From Sesamum alatum (taxonomy: Eukaryota; Streptophyta; Magnoliopsida; Lamiales; Pedaliaceae): a stretch of 64,000 nt of DNA. Of this stretch, positions 1-9,759 are shown in pieces. Location of the stretch: assembly GCA_034509735.1 (NCBI GenBank), contig JACGWO010000003.1, positions 37,222,466-37,286,465 of the forward strand, read 5' to 3'. Numbering within the stretch: position 1 is the first letter of the stretch; the number at the start of each line of letters is the position of its first letter. The notes below the pieces were generated by a model, which was not told the DNA's origin, did no database searches, and worked only from the letters and a program-made list of their open reading frames with translations. Position numbers and translations under genes: made by a program.

Positions 1-240
1 CATGCATTTGCCCAAATAAAATTCAAAACGAAGTGCGAGGATCGAGTGAATAGTGTGAGTGGCTTTCTAACTTGTCCTGATAGCAATTTTCTCAAGAATG
101 CATAGTGCATTTCTTTCTAACCAATTACACCATGGCAGAAAATCTAGCAAAGTGGCCAAAAGAGAAGGAAATTTTGAACTATTTGGAGTATATAAAGCAG
201 TATAAGTGAACTTAGATTGCTGATTTCTATTGAAGCATAG
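1..240. other. AT-rich flank, no feature recognised
   Basis: I see no convincing gene, repeat boundary or RNA gene in this stretch. It ends at the 5-bp target duplication (AATAC, 241-245) of the LTR retrotransposon that follows. Confidence 0.5.
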
Positions 241-245
241 AATAC

Positions 246-499
246 TGATGTATATGATAGCAATAATTGTCTACTCACAAGGGTATAAGAGTAATTTTCT
301 TATGTACGTCACACAATAAATATATACACTCTATCACACCATAAAATTACCAACATCACTATAAATACCCCCATATATTATATTTTAATGGAGGACTATT
401 CATGATTTGACTAGACATTCATACATAATTCTCTCTCTAGAAAAACGAGACTTGGTAATTTTTCCATTTATTCCTTCATTCAAACCCACAACCACATCA
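246..499 (+). repeat. 5' LTR
   Basis: 254 bp, TG...CA ended, followed at 500 by the primer-binding region. It contains a TATA-like box (TATAAATA, 360-367) that could have driven element transcription. Compared with the 3' LTR it lacks a block of roughly 18 bp near its end (AAGTGTTAGTGCGTCGAG, present near 5308-5325). Several point differences show the insertion is not recent. Confidence 0.88.
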
Positions 500-518
500 T
501 TGGTGCCGTCTGTGGGAA
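500..518 (+). other. Primer-binding region of the LTR element
   Basis: TTGGTGCCGTCTGTGGGAA directly abuts the 5' LTR. This is close to the TGGCGCCGTCTGTGGGAA sequence that follows the 5' LTR in many plant Gypsy elements. The tRNA primer was not determined. Confidence 0.7.
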
Positions 519-539
519 ATCATTACCTCGGCATTGAGA

Positions 540-890
540 ATGCAAACCAGGTCTCGAACTCGTGATGTTTAGGGGATGGATGTTTCCTTACCATCCCGTG
601 GCCAAGAGTCACCCTCCGAACAAGCCCCACCACAAGGAGTGACCCCCTTACCTTGTGAGCAAGTCCCGCTGAATGGTATAGCCCTACCACCCCGTGGCCA
701 AGAGTCAACCCCTAAACAAGCCTCACCGCAGAAAGTGACCCCCTCACCCCATGAGCAGGCACCACCTCCACCCCGGAGGGAATCACCCCCACCAAGTGTT
801 CCACCCCAACAGACGATGATCCAATTAACGCATGAGACCTTACTAGCAATAATCCATGATGCTCCAATCGAGCGGCCGCGTAGGCGATAG
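540..890 (+). pseudogene. gag N-terminal segment, proline-rich, broken
   Basis: An ATG at 540 starts MQTRSRTRDV, the usual plant Gypsy gag start, but a TAG at 570-572 stops it after ten residues. The same frame reopens at once and runs to 890. It encodes about 104 residues rich in Pro, Gln and Glu, built of imperfect repeats (PxRGQES ... QAxPQxVTPxPxEQ), and ends in a basic RPRRR tail. I read it as the disordered N-terminal part of gag. It is separated from the conserved gag core by a frame change, so no complete protein can be made. Confidence 0.65.
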
Positions 891-1056
891 CTTAATTTAC
901 GACTAATCACCCCATGAACCCGCCCCCTCATTCTCCTCATTGAAGTTGGGAAAAGTCCTCAGCTCCCGAGGGGAATGAGTAGAGACGGGAAGAGGTGAAT
1001 AACAGGGTCTCTAGCCCGGAGATCGCCGAGGACCAGGATCAACTCCCCCCGCAATC

Positions 1057-1990
1057 AAGGCCATGGAACCTATATTTTCAAAGGGAGTAGAGGACCCTTA
1101 TTTTTCCTTAGCCGTCCTTCAAGGTGTAGCCCTTTCTGCTCGACAACCCTAGCCGAGGCACGTTCGGCGGGTGTGAAAGTGTCAAACCTTGCGGAATACC
1201 ATGAGATGGGAGACCCGCAAGAGCACTTAGACAAATTTTATGCTAAGATTGACTGGTATGATTTTAGTGATGCCACCTACTGCAAGGTCTTCCGCACTAT
1301 GCTTTCAGAGCATGCTCTATCTTGGTCCATTGGTCCAATCAACTGCCCCTTGGAACTATCTCCAGCCTCGAGCAGCTGACCCAATGTTCTTTGCATTACT
1401 TCTCCATGAAGAAGAAAGTCCCAAAAACGGCGCATACTTTTTTACCATTAGCCATGATGGAAGAGAGTCGTTGAGGGATTACGTTTAGAGGTTCGTGAAA
1501 GCCGTGCATGAGGTACCCCACGTCAACCATGAGCTGTTAGCTAGCATTATCCAACAAAATCTGCTTCCGGGAAGGTTCAAAGAGTCAATAGCTAGAAAAC
1601 CCCCTGGCACTTTGGAAGACTTACTTCTACGATCACAAAAGTACATCCGAATCGAGGACTCCAAAGTGGCTAATCCTACCCTCAATGTCAAGAGGAAGGG
1701 TAGGGCGGAAGAAAATGAGCCGAGGAAGAAGGAGGAACTCGAGCATGTTCCCCACTAGATTTATGCACTACAAACCCCCTTAACGCCCCCAAAGGAGAAA
1801 TTTTAGTGGTGGCGGAACAACAAGGGTTGATCGATTAGTGACTGGGGAAAATGAAATACAACCCCAAGAGGTTCAAATCGGACAAGTACTGGCGTTTTCA
1901 TCGGGATAGCGGACATACGTCGGAGGAATGCCATTACCTCCAATATGGGATAGAGAAATTGATCCAGCGGGGACACTTGAAGGAGTATGT
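1057..1990 (+). pseudogene. Retrotransposon gag core, copy A (frameshifted)
   Basis: The typical Gypsy gag core can be followed across several frames. First comes FSKGVEDPYFSLAVLQGVALSAR, then DPQEHLDKFYAKIDWYDFSDA and FRTMLSEHALSW near 1215-1330. After that come RESLRDYV, EVPHVNHELLA, LLPGRFKESIARKPPGTL and DLLLRSQKYIRIED between 1457 and 1660. Near 1880-1985 is a zinc-knuckle-like tract (FHRDSGHTSEECHYL) whose first cysteine is replaced by Trp (YWRFHRD). The family packages element RNA in cytoplasmic particles. Stops and at least two frame changes (in-frame TAG after RDYV, 1486-1488) make this copy non-functional. The second half, from 1391, is repeated as copy B. Confidence 0.75.
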
Positions 1991-2204
1991 CAATCAGTAT
2001 CCACAATTATGACAATTTAACCAGGAGGATGCGGCCATGCACCCCATGGCGAGCTCTAGGCTGCACACTCCCTGATGAGCTCGAGCCACGCGTCGAGCTC
2101 AAAGCGAGGGGAGTCAAGGCCGCGCACCCCATGCAGAAGTCATCTCATGATCTCAGAGAGATCGGCGGGAAAAGACTCCCTTGGGACGAAGTAGTAACCT
2201 TAAG
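1391..2204 (+). repeat. Tandem duplication unit 1 within gag (814 bp)
   Basis: Starts TTGCATTACTTCTCCATGAAG and ends GTAGTAACCTTAAG at 2204. The adjacent segment 2205-3018 starts TTGCATTACTTCTTCATGAAT and ends GTAGTAACCTTAAG. The copies match over their full length with scattered substitutions and small indels, and they have the same length. This is a head-to-tail duplication of the gag 3' half. Confidence 0.8.
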
Positions 2205-2873
2205 TTGCATTACTTCTTCATGAATAAGAAACTCCCAAAAACGACAGCAAACCTTTTTACCATTCCCCAGGAGGAAAGAGAGTCGTCGAGAGATTACGTT
2301 CAAAGGTTCGTGGAGGCCGTGCATGAGGTTCCCCATGTCAACAATGAGATGTTGGCTAGCATTATCCAGCAAAACTTGCTTCTGGGAAGGTTCAAATAGT
2401 CAATAACCGGAAAATTACCTGGCACTTTGGAAGACTTACTTCTACGATCACAAAAGTACATTCGAATTGAGGAGTCCAAAGCTACTGATCCTACCCTCAG
2501 TGTTAAGATGAAGGGTAGGGAGGAAAAAAAATGAGCCAAGGCAGAAGGAGGAGTGCAAGCATGTTCCTCCCCCCCTGGATTTACGCACTACATCCCCCTT
2601 AACGCACCTAGAGGAGAAATTTTCGTGGTGGTAGAACAACAGGGGTTGATCGATCAATGACCGAGAAAAATGAAAGACAACCCCAAGAGGCTCAATTTGG
2701 ACAAGTATTATTTTCATCGGGATATGGGACATACGACGAAGGAATGTCATCACCTCCAAAATGAGATAGAGAAATTGATCCAACGGGAACACTTGAAGGA
2801 GTATGCCAATCAATATCCACGAGGACGCCAATTTAACCAGGAGGATGCGGCTATGCACCCCATGGTGAATTGA
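2205..2873 (+). pseudogene. Retrotransposon gag C-terminal half, copy B
   Basis: It carries the same domain order as the end of copy A: FTIPQEERESSRDYVQRF, EVPHVNNEMLAS, LLLGRFK then a TAG stop (2398-2400), LPGTLEDLLLRSQKYIRIEES. A shifted frame at 2670-2873 then holds the zinc-knuckle-like tract. Copy B keeps RDYVQRF open where copy A has a stop, so the two copies decayed independently. It lacks the N-terminal gag core, so it could never have been a separate complete gene. Confidence 0.7.
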
Positions 2874-3018
2874 GGACGCCCACTCTATGATGAGCTCGAG
2901 CCATGCGTCGAGCTTGAAGCGAGGGGAGTCAACGCCGTGCACCACATGCATAAGTCATCTCATGATCTCAGATGGATTGGCGGGAAAAGCTCTATCGCCA
3001 CGTAGTAGTAACCTTAAG
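2205..3018 (+). repeat. Tandem duplication unit 2 within gag (814 bp)
   Basis: Second copy of the gag 3' half. It keeps the zinc-knuckle-like region (YYFHRDMGHTTKECHHL, near 2706-2760) and the trailing ENxxQRE.LKEYANQYP segment. The divergence between units indicates that the duplication is not very recent, though I did not count differences. Confidence 0.8.
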
Positions 3019-3840
3019 TTCACATAGCAGGAAAAATTATCTTGCGGTTATTCACTTGTAATAGGAAAAAGCTCGAGTAGGAGCTTAACATATCCTTCTC
3101 CCCTTTTGATTTCCCCTAAGACAATGTTATTCAAACTACGAATAATGAAGTTAATTTTCTTGTCGTGATCTCAAAAAGAAAATCAAATTAGACATAGAGA
3201 TTCTGAAGTTTTAAAAGGACCCTAGAGGCAAAAATCGATGTTGCTCGGGACCCCATAGACGAAACTTCATTGAGATCTTCGTTAAGAATATTGTCCGGGA
3301 AACTTTGCATCCCTCGAAGTTGGTAAAGACCAACTCCAGGTCATGAGCAAGTATACCATAAGGCAACATCCCCATAGATAAAACTTGAGATTCTCTTCAA
3401 GAATATTGCCACAGAGACTTTACCCCCCATGAAGTTGGTAAAAAATCAACTCCGAGACACGAGAAAAAACATCCCTTCAGGCAACTTTGATAAGGATAAC
3501 GAAAACACAATAACGGAACATGCCACAACATCCGATCATAAGAGTCGGAAAAATTCATTTCAAGTACTAAATATCGTTGAATTACATCCGGCTATAGAAG
3601 TAAAAAAAATAAAAAAAAAATAAACAAAAAATATCCTAAGTACAAAATATTATCGAATTACACACTGAAACATCCAACCATATAGTCGGAAAAAGTCATT
3701 CGAAATGCTAAATAGGACAACTACATGCCAAGAATCTGACTCTACGAGTCATAAAAAGCTATTCGAGATGCTAAACATTTTAAGTACTGTAGAAATTAAG
3801 TACTTAGAAAAATAACTGCGTTCCTCCGTTTACCCCAATG
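3019..3840 (+). repeat. LTR-element interior, imperfect repeats, no pol detected
   Basis: This part contains repeated phrases such as AGTCGGAAAAA(T/G)TCATT (near 3542 and 3687) and GAGATGCTAAACA/GAAATGCTAAATA. It also repeats 'CCCATAGA(C/T)(G/A)AAACTT' with 'TTGAGATTCTCTTCAAGAATATTG'. The repeats are imperfect, roughly 70-150 bp apart. No reading frame with retroelement pol motifs was found. Confidence 0.45.
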
Positions 3841-4200
3841 TCCAAGGGTGCTCCATCACGAACAGGGCTTGCTTCCTTCTCCTAGAAGAGTATCACCTCG
3901 AGGAGGAGGAGCCTACAGGAAAAGTAGAGGTTAAACACCTTCTCTTCTAGGACAAATGTCGTCTCGAGGAGGGTCTCGTCCTCCTAGAGGAGTGTCATCT
4001 CAAGAAAGATACCTCATCCTCTTGGAATATGTCATCTCAAGGAGAGCCCTTAGGGGAAAGGGGAGGTCGAGCTCCTCATTCTCCTAAAGGAAAACATCTC
4101 AAGGCGAAGAGCCTTAAGGGGAGAACATAAGTCAAACACCTTCTCCTCTAAGACGAGTGTCGTCTCAAAGAGAGACCCTCCTCGTCACCTCGCGGACACA
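3840..4200 (+). repeat. Degenerate tandem array of GTGTCGTCTCGAGGAG-like units
   Basis: Phrases such as 'CTCCTAGAGGAGTGTCATCTC' and 'GACGAGTGTCGTCTCAAAGAGAG' recur at about 50-70 bp spacing. They read as a decayed tandem array inside the LTR element, just upstream of the CTCGAG array. Confidence 0.5.
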
Positions 4201-4309
4201 TAATCATTGAGATCTCATCAGGCAACTCGAGTAAATATCCCTCGAGGAAAGTAACGAATACTACCCAAAAAAATTTGCATCAACTCCGGGACCTAGGTGA
4301 AATCACCCT

Positions 4310-4800
4310 CCCTTCCCAGCTCGAAGCAGCGGCGAGGAGGCATGCCTCCCCCAGCTCAAGGCGCGGAGCGCTCCGGCTCGAGGTAGAGGGCGTAACCCCC
4401 AGCTCGAGGCATGCACACCTCTAGCTGTGAGGGTGCGCACCTCGAGCACGACAAGGCTTTGCTAACTCGAGGCGCATGCCTCGAGCGCAACGATGCCATG
4501 CGCCGCCAATTTGAGACGTGCCTTGAGGTGGAAAAAATCACGAGCTCGAGGCAGCATGCCTCGGGCGGGTGAGGCGCATGCCTCGAGCGCAACGATGCCA
4601 TGCGCTGCAAACTTGAGGCATGTCTTGGGCTAGGCAAAACCACTAGCTCGAGGTAGCGCCTCGAGTGTGGCAAGGACGCAGCTCGGCGCACGCCTCGAGC
4701 ACGATGAGGCAGCTCGAGGCGTTGTGAGCCCTATCTCACGCAGGGGCCACGCCCCCTCGAGGCGCTGCCTCGAGCACGACGAGGCAGCTCGAGGCTCTGC
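4310..4800 (+). repeat. GC-rich array of CTCGAG / GCCTCGAGC palindromes
   Basis: About 490 bp, markedly more GC-rich than the surroundings. AGCTCGAGGC and its complement GCCTCGAGC(G/A) appear again and again, often as close inverted pairs, for example AACTCGAGGCGCATGCCTCGAGC near 4454-4479 and GAGGCGCTGCCTCGAGC near 4756-4772. A longer unit, GCATGCCTCGAGCGCAACGATGCCATGCGC, occurs twice (near 4473 and 4575). It sits inside the LTR element between the gag region and the 3' LTR. Frames open through it are repeat artefacts. Confidence 0.7.
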
Positions 4801-5095
4801 CTCCCTCTGATTGCAAGATCATGCATGGTCAACCCCAGCCGAAAGGCCGCCCGTGCCAATGCCGTGATTAGTGTCTCAATTCGAAGCTTTTTTAAAAGGG
4901 TTGTGATCTCTACCTCAACCCATCCCCTAGAGGTAGCGAGAAAACAACGTGAGGCGTATTGTCGCTGGCCGTTAATGCTATCACACCCATCCTCTCCCAT
5001 GTATTCAACACTTCAATTTTTCTTATATGGATTTCTTACACTTGTTCGAATTACTACTCCTGATTAAGTATTCCGTCCAAGAATGAGGTGTTGTA

Positions 5096-5368
5096 TGATG
5101 TATATGATAGCAATATTTGTCTATTCACAAGGGTATAAGAGTAATTTTCTTATGTAAGCCACATGATAAATATATACTCCTTATCACACCATAAAATTAG
5201 CAACATCATTATGTATACCCCCATATATTATATTTTAATAGAGGACTATTCATGATTTTACTAGGCATTCATATAAAATCCTCTCTTTAGAAAAACAAGA
5301 CTTTGGAAGTGTTAGTGCGTCGAGGGTAATTTTCCCATTTTCCTTCATTCAAAACCACAACCACATCA
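5096..5368 (+). repeat. 3' LTR
   Basis: 273 bp, TG...CA ended, followed by AATAC (5369-5373), which matches the duplication before the 5' LTR. It is a diverged copy of 246-499; the TATA-like box of the 5' copy reads TATGTATA here. The sequence just before it is only weakly purine-rich, so the polypurine tract is poorly preserved. Confidence 0.88.
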
Positions 5369-5373
5369 AATAC

Positions 5374-5890
5374 TATGCACACAATTTTTAATGTAGAGTG
5401 ATAAGGCAGCATAGTTACTAGCAAGTGGCCAGTATAAAATCAAAACTTCAACTCCATAAGCGTAAATCAAGAAATAGTAACAATCTGAAGATGAACCATT
5501 TTCCCATTTTTTATTTTTTCATTTTAAATCTTTAAATTCGACATAGTGTTACAAAACTTACAATATATTTGCAAACACTCTACAAAGATTCCAGCACAAG
5601 AGTTTCAATACAAGTATTTTCTTTCCAAGGTAAAAACGTAATTTCAGCCATGTCTTGCTCATTTGAAAATCCAAGAAATGCCATAAAAATGAGGAAATAC
5701 CTGGGTTTTCGTTGGTTTTTAGATCAAGCTAACATCGGACACCTACGGTTTCTCGAACAAGTGGGTGGTTTTCTTCGAATAACTGCTTGAGCAAGTGAGG
5801 TGGGACGATCAACTTAGGAGATTCAATCTTAATTTCTTCTATGAATGGAGGTGGATTTCTTCGAAGAAGAAAAATGGAGATGGAGGATGG
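5374..5890. other. No feature recognised
   Basis: Moderately AT-rich sequence. A 73-codon open frame at 5569-5790 on the plus strand has no family resemblance that I can name and no supporting signals. Confidence 0.4.
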
Positions 5891-5894
5891 TTTC

Positions 5895-6241
5895 TCAGGA
5901 TTTCCCAAATGGAGATTTAATCTTAAGGTTTTCTTCGTTTGTCTGAAAGTAATTAAGGAGGCCCCAGGTCCTCGGGGGCTGAGGGTGAGCGCGGATGTAG
6001 ATGGAGAAGAATGCTAGGAAGAAGAGGGCGGTGAGGAGGACAGGGATTATTAGGACCATGAAAGAGTCGTAAGGCATGCTGGGGTTGAGAGGCGGGTGGC
6101 GCTTGAGGGTTGGAAGACGGGGTGGATGGAGGCAGTGACGAGGAAAAGGGAGGTTACCGAAACGACGTCGAAGTTGTCGAGGTATACTAATAGGAAGAGG
6201 AGTCTAGAGATTGAAATTGAGGTGGGATTCATCTTCTTCAA
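5895..6241 (-). pseudogene. Truncated ATL-type RING-H2 E3 ligase fragment
   Basis: On the minus strand the phrase LNPSMPYDSFMVLIIPVL then LLTALFFLAFFSIYIR is the hallmark of the ATL family: NPSM followed by a single membrane helix and FFSIYIR. ATL proteins are membrane-anchored ubiquitin ligases with this helix near the N-terminus, then a GLD motif and a RING-H2 domain. Upstream, MNPTSISISRLLFLL looks like a signal-peptide start, but it is in a different frame from the helix, so one frameshift lies near 6080-6110. After FFSIYIR the sequence turns into AHPQPPRTWGLL and then a stop; no GLD motif and no RING-H2 cysteines follow. It therefore lacks its catalytic domain and is best read as a 5' gene fragment left by duplication or transposon capture. 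The segment is more GC-rich than its surroundings. Confidence 0.55.
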
Positions 6242-6649
6242 CCACAGAGATGAAGTGTAGGCTGCAAAGATAGAGATTTCAGTTGTCGTAGGTAGTACCG
6301 CGAAATCTGTGTCTGACTGTGTGAATGTTCATATATAAAGAGAGGGAGAAAAAAAAAGACAGAACGAAATCCTAGAAAGGCTGAGGGATAGAATTACTAT
6401 ATAACACTGTCTATATATATAGTGATGTGTGTGTTGGTGTTCAAAAGGTTTTTTTCTTTTTGTTATTTTACGAATTCAACCATTAAATTAAAACATTGGA
6501 TGTTTCTTGAAATATAGTTAGTATAATATCATTTGGATAATGATAAGTGTATAACTAGCAATTTACCATATCCCACTTTATTATATAATCAATTTCTTAC
6601 TATAAAATTATTTTTACGATTTTATATTAATCAATATAGAAATTATTAT

Positions 6650-6945
6650 TGACATATGCCAAAGTGGCTGCCCAAGAGCAAGGCCCAAAGAGGTTCCTAG
6701 GAGGCCCAGGAAGGCCATCAAAGCCCCACGCAAATGCCCGCACATTCTCGAAAAAGGCCAAGAAGGGGCACCGGCCCAGCCCAAGGAAGGGCCAGCTGGG
6801 CCTCCCCCCCCCCTCCCCCCCAATCGAAGGAGAGGTCCAACCCAGACGAGGGATGTAGCTCCACCAAGGAGGCCCAAAGCAGAGGCCCAGGTTCATCAAG
6901 AAGATCGGATAAGGATAGCCTCAACCTTATCCTTATTTCATATTC
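6650..6945 (+). mobile_element. Truncated LTR related to the solo LTR at 41.2 kb
   Basis: Starts TGACATATGCCAAAGTGG, close to TGATATATGTCAAAATGA at 41238, and is followed by the same style of GC-rich repeats (GGCCCAAAGAGG, GGAGGCCCA) and by GGATAAGGATAG/CTTATCCTTAT. The 3' part of the LTR is missing. It is a fragment, and the open frames across it on both strands are not genes. Confidence 0.6.
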
Positions 6946-6949
6946 ATAA

Positions 6950-7653
6950 ACCAATAAAGAAAAAAAGAAAAACATGTTGATTATATCCAATTTTGAGGCA
7001 CCAATGATGTAGTTCATCATGGGTAGATGCGCCGGACTCATCCAACCGCCCCCTACTATTTTAGTTTTTATTTATTTATTTATTTATTTGTTATTATTAT
7101 TATTACATTATTTAATATATTTAAATTAAAAAAATAATACAACACATCGATAATTCAAATCATAAGCAACAAACTACTATTTTTTAATACCATATTAAAT
7201 ATTATTTCTTTTAACAATTTACATGTTTAGAGGAATTGATTGTTTAACATGGTAACAAAATTAGCCTAAATAAGAACTTTTGGTTTGAATCTCGTTACTA
7301 TTGTTTCATAGAAAAAATATTTCACGTACAGAGTTTGCACATGAGGTGATCGTCTCACATTTAATTGAAAAATATTATGACGATCTAACAATCTGATCGT
7401 ATTATTATTCACTTCCCTCATTTTGAAAATTAAAGGACTTGACAGTTCATAGACCACATTAGTTAGTTTGGATCCATTAACAAAATATTTTAAAATTTTT
7501 TGGGATTTATAAATTATTTTGTTGGAATAAATGATATAATAGTTTTCCAAGAAAAATAATGAATTGAAACCCTAAAGTTTTGATTAATGCAATGGGGTGA
7601 ATAACTCTTTGGAGTCGGACATGCCAACTTCTAGGCAAAATTATTTTAAAATA
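6950..7653. other. AT-rich spacer, no feature recognised
   Basis: Includes a short (TTTA)n-like tract near 7064-7090. I see nothing gene-like. Confidence 0.4.
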
Positions 7654-7970
7654 GGGTAAATTACAGCTACATTTCCTGAGGTTTGGCATCATTATAAATA
7701 CTCCTTGTTGTTTGAGAAATTACAAAATTCCCTCTAAGGTTTGTAATTATCTAATAGATAACCTCATTTTTATGGATAAACTGACAAATGTCTTTATGCA
7801 CTGAATTATTTTTTATTTAATTTTTAAAAATTTTTGGACTATTATGTGTAGGGAGAGATTTTTTAAATTTTTTACATAAAGGAATAATAATGCAATTTAT
7901 CTCGGTTGATTGTTCTATAATTTTAATAAAAAATTTAAGGGCAAAATGATCAATTTAAGGTCTTTGATTA
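7654..7970. mobile_element. Palindromic MITE family A, 3'-truncated copy
   Basis: Starts GGGTAAATTACAGCTAC, then CCTGAGGTTTG and ACCTCATTTTTATGGATAAACTGAC in the same order as the full 426-bp copies at 43941 and 53481. It runs to AGGGCAAAATGATCAATTTAAGG, where the mirror-image right arm should begin but is absent. Confidence 0.7.
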
Positions 7971-8242
7971 ACTATATTCCTATATTTAATATTTAAAGAA
8001 ATGAATTTTAGATAATAATATATTTTTAATACAACTTGTAAATAATACGACTAAATTTGTATTATTTATTGTTTTCTAGAAAGTAACCATGTACATTAAA
8101 GATTCATTTGTTAAATTATAAAATAAAAAAACTTGTAACGTATACAAAATACTATATTTTTTTAAAATAAATCATGAAATGAAAAAATATGCAATCAATT
8201 TCTCCATAATTATTTGTAACATTGAATTGTGGATTTCAATCT

Positions 8243-8965
8243 TTAAAATATTAATCGTAAAAATACTGATACTGGCATCCCATTTCTCAAAGTCTTGCAT
8301 AGTAAGTGAAGCATTCCTCCGACCAGTGGGTGAATGACTGCCATCTGCTCATACGTAAATGACCATGAAAAACCAGATGCACGGAGTTTGAAACATGTGA
8401 GCATATAATAACTGATTAGCATGCGAGGATCATCAACTATATATAAGCCCTGCCAAAGAAAGCAATGCACATAAGTGAGCATAAAACAAATAGAATTCAG
8501 CAGAATTATAATCTAACTCTCACAGTCAGGGCAAGAAAAGAGGTGAGACAGATCTTCTGCTGAAACAAATAAAGGACAAGGCCATCTAGATCATTCAACA
8601 CAGAACTAGGGATCATTTTCAACATTGTACTGAATTTGTATCACCCGCTTTTTTCAAAACTGCATTTGTAGTTTCACTTCAGAGGCAAGCAAAACCTCTG
8701 TTAACAGAGGCACAACAAAATCGGAACATAAGCAAATAATATTTCAATTTTTGTTTATATTAGAATCAAAGTTCCGAATAAGAAACACAATATAATATTT
8801 TAATGTTTGTCTATATTAGTTAATATTTATTTCAATAAAATTGGATTTTGACCCAACTCATACACTAACATTTTGAAAAATACCTCTGAACAATAGAGCT
8901 TCCGTCGGTGAAGGTTCTGTGTCGGCCGCCGGTGATTTTCTGGCAAGAAGAAAAAGATTTGTGAT
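8243..8965 (-). pseudogene. Exon-like gene fragment, product not recognised
   Basis: Reading the minus strand there are coding-like blocks with plausible splice signals. The block ending in CTATTGTTCAGAGGTATTT (near 8884-8960) offers a possible donor. A middle block (near 8516-8630) encodes MIPSSVLNDLDGLVLYLFQQ and ends in ACTGTGAGAG, also donor-like. TTGCTTTCTTTGGCAG then forms a good acceptor before an exon encoding GLYIVDDPRMLISYYMLTC and FSWSFTYEQMAVIHPLV (near 8290-8452). The local sequence is less AT-biased and less repetitive than its flanks. No family comes to mind, and the frame runs out near 8243 beside a truncated MITE, so I read it as a 5' gene fragment. It could be a real gene with unrecognised 3' exons. 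Confidence 0.35.
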
Positions 8966-9308
8966 GGGTGAGTTTATAGTAAATAAACAAAGTGAAAAGT
9001 AAAAGAGGTAAACCCTAAGTTAAATCTGTAAAAGAGGTAGGTGAAAAAAAAGGTAAAAAAAAAATTAAATGCTAGGTATAAACAAAAAGTCAAAATCAGT
9101 GGGACCCACTGCCACGTGGCAGCAGGCCATGGAATTGGGTGGGCGCACGGTCGGTTGGCATCAACCGAGCCAAAGAGGGAATACTCAGCCTTGAATCTTG
9201 TGCAGGCAAATTGTTCTACTTCTTGGTCGATCCCGGCTCTTGATTCATGAATTGGTTGCATGGGAAGGCCAAAATCTCAAAACCTGAGATACAAAATCAT
9301 ATTACAAA

Positions 9309-9735
9309 GGGTAAATTACATCTACCTTCCTTGAGGTATGACATAATTACAAATACCCCCTCGTTATTTGAAAAATTACAAATACCCCCCCTGAGGTTTG
9401 TAATTTTTAACCAAATGCATGAAATTGACCATTTTGCCCTTGAATTTTTTTATTAAAATTATAGAAAATTCGGTCAAGGCAAATTGCATTATTGCTCCTC
9501 TATGTAAAAAACTTAAGAAACCTCTCTCTGTACATTGTAGTCCAAAATAATTTTAAAAGTTAAATAAAAATAATTCAGTGCATAAGGGCATTTTGATCAG
9601 TTCACCCATAAAAATTGATGAAAATGGGTTATTTGTTAGACGGTTACAAACCTCAGGGGGGTATTTGTAATTTTTCAAACAATGAGGGGGTATTTGTAAT
9701 TATGCCAAACCTCAGGGGAGGTAGATGTAATTATT
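9309..9735. mobile_element. Palindromic MITE family A copy
   Basis: Left end GGGTAAATTACATCTACC, right end GGGAGGTAGATGTAATTAT. The arms are near-perfect inverted repeats (AATTACAAATACCCCC... and ...GGGGGTATTTGTAATT). The last few bases of the right end are altered, so the target duplication cannot be read. It lies immediately upstream of a hAT transposase remnant and may have cut it off. Confidence 0.8.
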
Positions 9736-9759
9736 AGTGGCCACGTTTCTTCCTCTTCT

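Larger units (their letters stand above)
246..5368 (+). mobile_element. Non-autonomous LTR retrotransposon (Ty3/Gypsy-type gag, no pol)
   Basis: Two similar terminal repeats (246-499 and 5096-5368), each starting TGATG and ending CATCA, enclose about 4.6 kb. The element is flanked by a perfect 5-bp duplication AATAC (241-245 and 5369-5373), so both ends are secure. Directly after the 5' LTR comes TTGGTGCCGTCTGTGGGAA, the usual junction and primer-binding region of plant Gypsy elements, then a reading frame starting MQTRSRTR as many plant Gypsy gag proteins do. The interior has decayed gag sequence in two copies, then low-complexity repeats. I found no protease, reverse transcriptase, RNase H or integrase motifs. 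It would have depended on another element for movement and resembles gag-only (TR-GAG-like) elements. Stops and frameshifts make it inactive now. Confidence 0.9.

Noticed and set aside
4310..4800. CRISPR-like regular repeats
   Set aside because: Repeat spacing is irregular, units are short and palindromic, and the context is a plant retrotransposon.
4356..5000. Arg/Ala/Ser-rich minus-strand frames
   Set aside because: They run through the CTCGAG repeat array of the LTR element.
6614..7041. Overlapping Gly/Pro-rich frames on both strands
   Set aside because: They overlap the truncated LTR at 6650-6945 and have no family resemblance.
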